From contig QCXZ01000041.1 of assembly GCA_025024175.1 (NCBI GenBank), positions 48,107,786 through 48,171,785 of the forward strand: a stretch of 64,000 nt of DNA, given 5' to 3'. Below the pieces are notes generated by a model. That model was not told where the DNA came from. It ran no database searches and saw nothing but the letters and a program-made list of their open reading frames with translations. The translations under genes were made by a program, and so were the position numbers. This DNA is from Rhyzopertha dominica (Eukaryota; Arthropoda; Insecta; Coleoptera; Bostrichidae). Shown here piece after piece: positions 56,307 to 64,000 of this stretch (position 1 is the stretch's first letter; each line of letters starts with the position of its first letter).

Positions 56307-56887
56307 ATGTCTTACAAAATAGATATACGTAAGAGCATTTATACATTAGTTGGCCAACTTTCCAAGAGGGAAATTGTGAGCATATTTCAAAATCAAAGTA
56401 TTTCCATCATAACTATTGTGAGCCAGGAATTCCTTGCATAAACCTGCCAAAAAGTGACCTCCAGAAACTGTCAACAGAATGCTGGAGAGTGCAAAAACAG
56501 GGTTGGAACTTCAGCGAGAAATTTAGGTCAAGGATTTGAAGTTTCCCATATGACCATCAGTAGGGAAATTTCTAGAAATTTCGTAAAAGACATACAAATA
56601 TCCTAAATATAGGAATGCCCAGTAAGAAACGATACTGCGATGTTGTAGAATGCTACGGACAGCTCACTTTGCAAACAACAAAGTGATGGTTATGGACGAC
56701 GATTTTACTTTGGTGAACGCGGAAATGAAAGGAAATCACGGTTTTTTTACAGATGATATCGAGAACACTATGGATAATGTTGGATTTAAATGTAAAGCAA
56801 AATTGACCTACAAAATATTAGTATGGTGTACGATTTCTGAAGCTGGTGTTTCACGCCCCTATGTTGGATATGTTAGAGACGAAGCTA

Positions 56888-58236
56888 TACGAATAATAAT
56901 TACCCTGACGAAATAAAAAATGCAACCCAAAATACATTCTAATAGCCAATGTGTTATTTTACATAGCGGTATTATTTTTAAAATAAATTGGGAATCCATG
57001 ACGACTATGCGTTATGGTTCCTGTCACTGTATTTATTAAAAGTCAAAATGTATTCAAATGATGAAAAACCAGATATGATTTTGATTTATGGTGAATGCAA
57101 GAAAAATGCTTCGGCTGCTGCCCGTTTATACAGACAACGTTTTCCAAACAAAAGAGATCCTGCCGATACAATTTTCAAGAGACTTGAATTAACGTTAAGG
57201 ACAAACTGGCCACCACTGAAAAAGGCAAGAGAAAGAACAGCAACAGGCCCTGACAATAAAATTAGAGTATTGGAAATGATTGACAAATGCTCATATTAGT
57301 CAAAGTGTAGTCTCAAGAGCAAGCGGTATTAGTCTGTCTTCAGTACATTGAATAATTAAAGGCAATCAATTTCATCCGTATCACCTGCAGTTGGCTCAGG
57401 CCTTAAAGGAGACAGATTATCCTAAAAGACTGGCTTTTTGTAACTTTTTTCGGGAACACCAAAATTTGAATGTGAGATCTTATGACATTTGCTTCTCAGA
57501 TGAAGCAACATTTTTTAATAATGGTAGAGTTTCAAACATAACATGCATTATTATGCGCAATAAAATCCACGTTGGATTCGAGAAGGACATTTTCAAACTA
57601 TCTACTCGACGAATGTCTAGTGCGGAATATTGGGGAATCAAATTGTTGCGCTTTATTTTTTTCGCGATAGTTTAAACGGCAATTTTTTTTAAGAAACATT
57701 TTACCGGTACTTCTACAAAATGTAAATTTACAAGTAAGACAAGATCTATAGTTCCAACAAGATGGGGCACCTGCGCATTATCATAGAATAGTGCGAAATC
57801 ATCTTGATTTGGTTTTGCCTAACCGATGGATAGGAAGAGGTTCAATTAATCCTTCCCCACCGAGAAGCCCACACCTTACTCCTTTGGATTTTTTTCAGTG
57901 GGCAATGGTAAAAGAGCAAGTATACCAAACGCCAATTGAAAGTGTAGAACATTAAGAAAATAAAATACGTGATGCATGTAGATCCATCACTCCAGAAATG
58001 TTAATGTTAATTTTGAGCATTTATTACATGAATGTTATTGAATAAACATTTTTCAAAAATAAAATTTGTTTTACAATACCGAATTTACTTAAAGCAAATG
58101 CTTGAAGTTTATGTCAAAATTTACGAATTTATACAGCTCTCTACGTTTTATTTTTTGAACAATTATCAATGCTACCTCTGCAAATGCATTTTGGGTTGCA
58201 TTTTTAATTTGCATAATCTTCGTGGAACATCCTGTA
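56888..58236 (+). mobile_element. Family 1 copy F, nested, left tip trimmed
   Basis: The right end is AACATCCTGTA at a TA (58235-58236). At the left the TA (56888-56889) is followed directly by CGAATAATAATTACCCTGAC, so the outermost 12 bases of the terminal repeat are missing. The right repeat also has an internal deletion (TTTGCATAATCTTCG). Flanked on both sides by the Tc1-like gene. Confidence 0.9.
57048..58029 (+). pseudogene. Family 1 transposase, broken (copy F)
   Basis: Good N-terminal half (MYSNDEKPDMILIYGECKKN, RLYRQRFPNKRDPADTIFKR, NWPPLKKARERTATGP). Then frameshifts, YDICFSDEATFFNNGRVSNI (first Asp), WFQQDGAPAHY-type sequence in another frame (about 57,745), and third-Asp block with PPRSPHLTPLDFFQW-like residues (PDL changed to PHL). 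A C-terminal deletion near 58,005-58,010 removes MHVKRSFWARIQ. Not functional. Confidence 0.85.
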
Positions 58237-58639
58237 GATACAAATCTATACAAGCGAAAATTATTAAATTTTATTAGAACGCATCATAATGGAGGCGACG
58301 TTATGTTTTGGCCAGATCTGGCATCCTGTCATTATGCCCGAACAGCCAGGGAATGATTGGCTACAAATCGCATACCTTTTGTACCAAAACAAGACAATCT
58401 CCCAAAATCTTCCACAAGCACGACCTATTGAAGAATTTTGGAGTTTACTAAGTAGAAAGGTTTATGATTAATGGCTGGAAAGCATAAAACGAGGAGCAGT
58501 TGCGAAAACGCATTTATCAAAAAGAGCGAGAAATACATATTGGAATTGTCCAAAGGCTGATGCGACATGTAAGGGCAAAACTACATACCATCGAAGACCG
58601 AGGACCCTTGTCAGTGATGTAATTCTTAAAATGTGCTCT

Positions 58640-60689
58640 AGATTAGTGACATTATTTTCAGTATTGTAAATTTTCTACTTTGTATTAGCCTTCATAAATT
58701 TTTGCCAAAACTTTTGTTACATATGCTAGTGTGAACATTTTTTCAGGATTTTTTTTTGACGAACTGTGATTTTCCGTAAGATAAAGTTTGATGTTTCAAG
58801 AACAATACCGCTTATCATGGAAATCTATTGACAATCACTAAAATATAAAAGAAGTCGGTAAAAATAAAAAAGTGTAAATTAGAAAAAGGTGAAGAATTGC
58901 CTGCACGTTTCGTGAGACACTTCCATTATTAAATTATTATAATAGGACCATTACTTTTACGTGATCCGGGCCAATCTAGCCAACCCATTCGCGGTGTGCG
59001 CTTCAACTGTCAAAACCGTCAAAGGCCTCCTCCCCCCTTCGCAGCCGGCCTCCGCAATCAAATCAAACAAAACAATAGTCTCGGTCTAGTCGGCGGCTGA
59101 AATAAAACTACAGTTTGATATAAACCAACTCGGGTGCCCCGGAGGAATCCCACAAACGGCGGGTGAAGCACGCCAACGAATCGAGAAAAAAAAGAAAGGC
59201 AGCGGGACCCTTATGGTCGGAGGAGAACGGGCCGAGTATCGCCTGCCCCGGCCGTCTCCGCGCTTATCGGGCCCCCGAGGTGAGCGATATATGATAAAAT
59301 GCCCCCCGTAAAAAATATATGATCGAAATAAATGGTTAGATCGAAGACGCAGATGCCGCACTCGTGATATTGAGATCAACATATCCGTTCGCAGTGCGTC
59401 TGACGGAGAGGCATCGTTTAGAATAATGGCTTTATTGATGTGTCACAGTTTGTAATGGTGCGGGGGGCGGAAGGAGGCACATCTCCAACACGGCGAAGAA
59501 CTATGCCTTCGAGCCCAAGACATTGCACGAATGAGATCTCTGTGCGTTTTTTTTAAGAAATAGTTCAGCTCCCTCGGGAGCTCCCCAGTTTCAAGTTTAA
59601 GATTTACATTTTTGTGTGCATTGCTCAGTTCAAATGAAGGTGCTCTTAATGAGAGAAATAGAACCCTGTCTTAAAAAACCTACTTCCAAACATCCCGAGC
59701 TTTATGCGTAAAAGTGACAATTTTCGTGCAGCGCACAATGGTCGGAAACCATCAAAAAGCTTGTCGAAAGTCAAACAAACTGTTTTTTTTTTATTTTGTC
59801 ACAAAATGTATGAAATCCGGTAGAAGCTGCTTTTGTGTATTTAGAACCGCAAAAACAGTGTGCTATGTTCAATATCAGCAGCTCTGATGTTAGCGGTATC
59901 CAAGTTACACACACGTCAAATTGTCACAAAAAATTGTTCGCGCTTTAAAAGTCTGTAACTTTTGTTCTAATTGTGCAATTTAAATTCTGCAAAATGGAAG
60001 ATAAATCGGAAGGTATATAGAATATTATTATGTATAACAATTTAACTATATATTTATTATTTATCGTTTACTATGCTATGCTATGCCGTTGTTGTTTAAT
60101 AGTTTGGGAAACCTAACTAAATTAAAAATCTTCAATACTGGGCGCCACTCGGCACCACTGTGACTTTCGGTTGGGTTTTAGTATTAAAATAAAATACATT
60201 TGTATCAGTAGGTTTTTCGGATAATGGACAACAAATCTGAATTGAATTTATTAGAATACAAAAGGCGGGAGCAATATGTTTTTTTTGAAAAATAACTATA
60301 GTTCTTAAAATAATTGAATTGAATTAAAATATTAAGCAATAAGCTTGTATTAAATCTGAAAAAAATTGTTTTTACGCTTCTGATACAAAATTTGAAATTC
60401 TGAGCTCAGATTCTCATTCAACGTTAAAAGTTTTTGCGGTATGCTAAATTTTGTTTTAGCGTGAACGGCTTCAAAACTAATTTTTAAAAACCGTCTTCAG
60501 GGTGCTCCTTTTGAAGGCTTATCTCCCTTAGAAAGCATTTTTCGACAAATGCTTATATGACTCTTTTCTCATAATAATACCCCAGAAACCATACCTTGAA
60601 TTTTTAATAAATGTTTATGAAACATGTTGTATATTGTACTTACTGTTGTCTTTTGAATAACAATCAGTTAAAATTTTACTTACATGAAA
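58640..60689. other. Stretch without recognisable gene; GC-richer island
   Basis: Positions 58,940-59,560 are the GC-richest part of this stretch, with a 98-codon minus-strand ORF that lacks any motif. The remainder is AT-rich. Confidence 0.4.
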
Positions 60690-60694
60690 TTATA

Positions 60695-61215
60695 CCCTTT
60701 CATAATGATTTACGTTTCAACCGTAAGGTCGAAATCACTAACCCAAAAAGAACTTGTATACTAATTTTCGTTTAAATCCCGTCAGTTTTTAGGCACCTTG
60801 TCCGCCATGTTGGATAAGCCATTTTGAATTTTTCAATCTCAACTTTGAGGTCGTGATCAGCAATCCAAAACGAACTTGTATACTAATTTTCGTCTAAATA
60901 AAGTTAGTTTCTACACACCCTGTTCGCCATGTTGGATATGTTTTGAATTGTTCAATTTCAAACATTAAGTTCGTTATTGGCAACCCAAAAAATCCTGTAT
61001 ACTGATTTTCATTTAAATCAAGTTAGTTTTCAGAAAATCAGCCATATCGAATCGATCATTTTCAATTTTTTACTTCAAACTTTAAAGTCATAATTGGCGA
61101 CCAAAAAAAGACTAATTTTTGTTCGAATCGATTTAGGTTTTACATAATTTTACATAATTTCAAATTTGTAATCATCGACCCAAAAAACGTTCGTATACCA
61201 CATTTCAAATTTGTA
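60695..61215 (+). repeat. Tandem repeat (about 110-122 bp units) ahead of LINE ORF
   Basis: Four to five diverged units. The landmark ACTTGTATACTAATTTTCGT recurs at about 60752, 60874 and (as CCTGTATACTGATTTTC) 60994, then weaker at about 61110 and 61190. Other shared words are CGCCATGTTGGATA and TTTTCAATTTCAAAC. It ends where the LINE ORF starts at 61211. Confidence 0.8.
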
Positions 61216-61940
61216 CAAAAATATGTCTACTTTTGACCAACTTTTACGTGAATTTAGACCACTGTGCAGCATGGCAACAAGCTATTTGGCCAAACAGGGC
61301 TTTAGTATCGCGGTTTTTAAAGAAAAAGAGGGTACCATCCGACCAATTGAACGCTCTTCAAAATTGTCTCAACAACTGATTTTAAGTAAATCCCCAGTTA
61401 TCCTAAAGGTACACTATCAAAATGTGCGCGGCTTACGTACTAAGTGCGAAGAGTTCTATACCTGTTATCTAAAGACATTAATATGTTAACGGAAACATGG
61501 CTATCTGATAGTCTTTTTGATAGGAAGCTATTTGATGATCGTTATACCGTAATAAGGAAAGACCGTGATTATTCGAGTGTAGTTACCAGAGGCACTGGTG
61601 TACTCATGGTTGTCAAGAGATTTTTGAAGTTTGAACCAGTTAATAGCAACTTTTCATGCGCTCTTCCTTTTTCGTATCTGCTGTGTATTTCCCACCATAT
61701 GTTGAAAAAGACAAAACTATAGAGTCCTTTTTGAGAAAAAAATTAAAATCCTCATAGCGGGAGATTTCAACATTCTTAAATTGGATAACGTATTGTGTGA
61801 TAAGAATAATGCTTTATTAGATTTCTTACATTTTAATAATTTAAATCGAGTAAATGCGACAGAAAAATGTCTGAACAGAAAACAGCCAATCCACTGACAG
61901 AAAACGTCAGTTTATGGTAGCAATCAACATGTTTTACAGT
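61211..61940 (+). pseudogene. LINE ORF2 start: APE-type endonuclease relic
   Basis: Two frames give the N-terminal endonuclease of a non-LTR retrotransposon. VHYQNVRGLRTKCEEF (about 61,410-61,460) is the entry block with Asn. NMLTETWLSDSLFDRKLFDD (about 61,481-61,540) contains the catalytic Glu region. RGTGVLMVVKRFLKF and LIAGDFNILKL (about 61,750-61,785) hold the Asp-Phe-Asn motif. One frameshift lies near 61,465 and another near 61,715. Downstream RT is absent. The upstream tandem repeat would be its 5' leader. Confidence 0.85.
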
Positions 61941-61984
61941 TGAAATATGTGCTAAGAAGGGCCTAAGGGCGATTTTCCTTAATT

Positions 61985-62730
61985 TAAACTGGGAAAACGA
62001 TTTTTGTATTTAACAACTATCCTAAATTCATTTCGACCATACCTGTCTATTTTGCTGATTTCTTCGATTTTACTACATAATCGTCAAAATCATATATAGT
62101 GCCTTTCCTTTTCAAAGGACTCTTAAACGTATGGCCAGGTTCAAAATACGTTAGAATTGTTTTTTAATGTTTGTCTCCCCACTCTTGATCAAACATACAA
62201 AAAGGAATACAAGCACCAACTTTTGCTTTGTGCAGAATAATAACACTTCAAGTCCAAGAAAGTACTGATAAAAGGTGCTAGTAGTATTTTCCTTCGAATG
62301 ACATCGTGCCGCAAAACCACTGTTGTTTGTGATTCACACTTCTTCCTAAAAGAAATAAACTTTTCGTTGTATGTGACAAGTCTAAACACTATGATAGTAG
62401 TATTTTTTGAGTCTGTCAGATATATCTACTTGTCGAGAAGTTTAATTATTTTATCGATGACTTGAAACTCATCATTGCAGATTTTGCATTCAGAATCCAA
62501 ATTCTCTTTTGATGATTAATATTTAATGACTTCTCAAGCCCTAAGTAGCTGAACGGAATATTCTGGCTAGCAACCACTTCTCGATACAAGTAATGCGAAA
62601 GGTATATATCGGGATATTTTTTCTTACAATAATTTTCATACACAGCAAGCGTGGTTACGTCACTGGGAAGATTTCACCGTTTTATGAAAATGACGGTGGC
62701 TTTTACGAACTACGACCTAGGTTGTTACGA
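61985..62730 (-). pseudogene. Antisense relic of an unnamed TE-like protein family
   Basis: Minus-strand pieces in order: LPSDVTTLAVYENYCKKKYP and DIYLSHYLYREVVASQNIPF, SYLGLE (62,690-62,540); SECKICNDEFQVIDKIIKLL (62,495-62,430); IVFRLVTYNEKFISFRKKCE and RRKILLAPFISTFLDL; SAQSKSWCLYSFL (62,215); YFEPGHTFKSPLKRKGTIYD (62,145-62,080). This series matches, from memory, a repeated hypothetical protein family in arthropods with LP..V....Y, NISF..LG.EEC, SQNKNWCLF and LE.GHTFM blocks, probably transposon-encoded. I cannot name the superfamily. Several frameshifts. Confidence 0.5.
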
Positions 62731-64000
62731 TCTGTAAGTAAACAGACCTACATCAAAGGAGGGTTTAAGCCCATCGGAGAAGGCCAGCTCAGTGAAATGA
62801 AATTATTTTGAATTATTAATGTTTGTCATATTGATTTTACCTCAAAGTTAACTGTATCCTGTACCACGTATTTAAGATAGACCCGTCCATGTCAAAGCTA
62901 TGAGTGTGTATATAAACCATGTGCTACTGGAGATTTTTTTAACCAAAGCTCTCCATTTATCGAATTACTGTTTTACAATCAAGCTTTTTGTTACCAAGAT
63001 AGCTTGGCAAGACTTTTTTAATAACCTATTATTGCGTGTTTTAAATCCTAAAGCTCCTAAAAATGTTGTTTCTTCTAAACTCTTTTTAGACTTCTTTTAG
63101 TATATGTACTTGTTGTGTACCTGATATACTTCTCTGATTATGTTTTACGTCTGTTTTTACTAACATCTCTCTGTTGACAGCTTTTTTATTAACCAATGTA
63201 TACAGCATGTATACAATGCATTTGGAGGTGTAGTTAGCAAAAAAACAACTCTGGATCCATATTTTTGGTAAACCAATAAGTTAGTTTTGTTAATTTTGAG
63301 CTAAATGAATATGACAAATATTAACCATTCAAAGTAATTTTATTTCACTATAGGCCTTTTTTCTACTACACTTTTCCCATGGGCTTAAACGCTTATAACC
63401 ATAACAACCTATATATGTGTTTTTTCTTTTACTTTTTCTTGTTCAACTTGAGCCTAATGGTATCTTGTAACAGAAAATTAATTCATTTTCACTTCCGGCT
63501 GTTGCATTCTCTCCAACTCCAGTACAGAATGAGCAGGTGCGAATTAAATCAATAATACCTGTTCACCGAGAAGCAGCACATAATAAACCCTTTTTATACA
63601 AGAACTGTGGCGATCATAAACAAAGCCAAGATCTAATTGTATGCCCGCATGAAGGCGTCCTGAATTTTATATCGAAAACGAATTTATTGCCATCGAACGC
63701 TTTCGAAATTTTAATACCAACACACGTGTCTTGCATGAAACCGAAGGAACAGCGGTGGAGAACCTAAGCACGGGTCGTTTTAATGCAGATCCTATTGCAG
63801 CGTGACGGCTCTGTTACGTGAAAACGGATATCTTTACCGTCTATTGTCAACTTGACATACAGATGTTACAAATTACTGCATGCTAATGATGACAACTGAT
63901 GAAAGTAAGGAACACGTAAAAAAACACTCGTACGTCTACGACTTGCTAATTCGCGCGGTAATAACTATGTTGTTAGTTGTCAGGAAAGTATAATTTACCT
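62731..64000. other. Stretch without recognisable gene
   Basis: AT-rich to about 63,480, then more mixed. A 76-codon ORF at 63537-63767 has no motif. Nothing recognised. Confidence 0.4.

Larger units (their letters stand above)
56307..58622 (+). pseudogene. Older Tc1-like transposase gene, split by Family 1 copy F
   Basis: 5' part (56307-56887): MSYKIDIRKSIYTLVGQLSK, REIVSIFQNQ, then a GIPCINLPKS linker (shifted frame) and MDDDFTLVNAEMKGNHGFFT holding the first Asp, followed by KILVWCTISEAGVSRPYVGY. 3' part (58237-58622): RTHHNGGDVMFWPDLASCHY (second Asp), FVPKQDN, ARPIEEFWSLLSRKVYD (last acidic residue) and HVRAKLHTIEDRGPLSVM to the stop TAA. If F is skipped at its TA, the frame runs GAAGCTATA to GATACAAATC without a shift, showing F arrived as a clean insertion. 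Other frameshifts show the gene was or became dead. Confidence 0.85.

Noticed and set aside
62593..62811. 72-codon ORF (MRKVYIGIFFLTIIFIHSKR...) with an apparent signal peptide and an internal GTAAGT, resembling a small secreted peptide or neuropeptide precursor
   Set aside because: The opposite strand at 62,540-62,690 carries a better-supported relic (LPSDVT...VYENYCKKKYPDIY) matching other blocks of the same TE-like family downstream. The hydrophobic N-terminus is the antisense shadow of that lysine/tyrosine-rich stretch.
1..64000. CRISPR arrays, operons, Shine-Dalgarno sites or phage genes
   Set aside because: No regularly spaced short repeats of that kind and no dense same-strand gene runs. 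The content is eukaryotic TE material.

Overview
The window looks like a piece of an AT-rich insect genome, most likely a beetle. It holds a dense, layered set of eukaryotic transposable-element (TE) relics: Tc1/mariner-type elements, Penelope-like retroelements with GIY-YIG endonuclease, non-LTR retrotransposons with (ATT)n tails, a hAT relic, and palindromic MITEs. No complete host gene is visible and nothing looks bacterial. A short TCAGG/TTAGG pentamer run near 15.03 kb fits a beetle, because TCAGG is the telomere repeat of several beetle groups. Isolated single N bases (29884, 30440, 30447, 31212, 36654, 43782, 44218) indicate a draft assembly.

Layout. 0-3.5 kb: a 215-bp near-perfect palindrome, then an old Tc1/mariner transposase relic riddled by two small palindromic elements. 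5.4-9.6 kb: two copies (A, B) of a 1.4-kb family called Family 1 here; B is a chimera whose middle is a Penelope terminus plus half a MITE. 10.8-11.4 kb: a LINE reverse transcriptase (RT) relic. 13.2-14.6 kb: Family 1 copy C. 16.2-16.8 kb: an unrecognised broken ORF. 18.2-19.1 kb: a Penelope endonuclease relic. 19.3-21.1 kb: element I, with terminal inverted repeats (TIRs) of about 330-350 bp and a transposase broken by two frameshifts. 22.9-24.3 kb: Family 1 copy D. 25.2-28.9 kb: foldback repeats, two LINE scraps and a mariner C-terminus. 28.9-30.2 kb: Penelope element J with a 13-bp target duplication. 31.3-33.5 kb: mariner scrap, 324-bp MITE, LINE 3' end and a coiled-coil ORF. 35.9-39.2 kb: a Tc1-like relic and a mariner spoiled by only two stop codons. 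39.5-43.6 kb: a shared dispersed repeat, a diverged Family 1 cousin and a hAT relic. 44.3-46.6 kb: a LINE scrap and truncated Family 1 copy E. 47.9-49.4 kb: Penelope element K with a 14-bp target duplication. 53.0-54.6 kb: a LINE inserted in a tandem repeat. 56.3-58.6 kb: Family 1 copy F nested in an older Tc1-like transposase gene. 60.7-61.9 kb: a LINE 5' end preceded by a tandem-repeat leader. 62.0-62.7 kb: an antisense relic of an unnamed TE-like protein.

Between these lie stretches with no visible gene, several carrying GC-richer islands. A textbook-like recursive splice site at 40,025/40,026 (branch-point-like CTAAT, pyrimidine tract, CAG|GTAAGG), with a weaker one at 47,802/47,803, would fit the window lying inside a very large plus-strand intron. 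This is an inference from short motifs only.

The genes do not form a pathway. What they record is the order of insertions: Penelope tips inside DNA transposons, Family 1 inside an older Tc1-like gene, and a LINE inside a tandem repeat.
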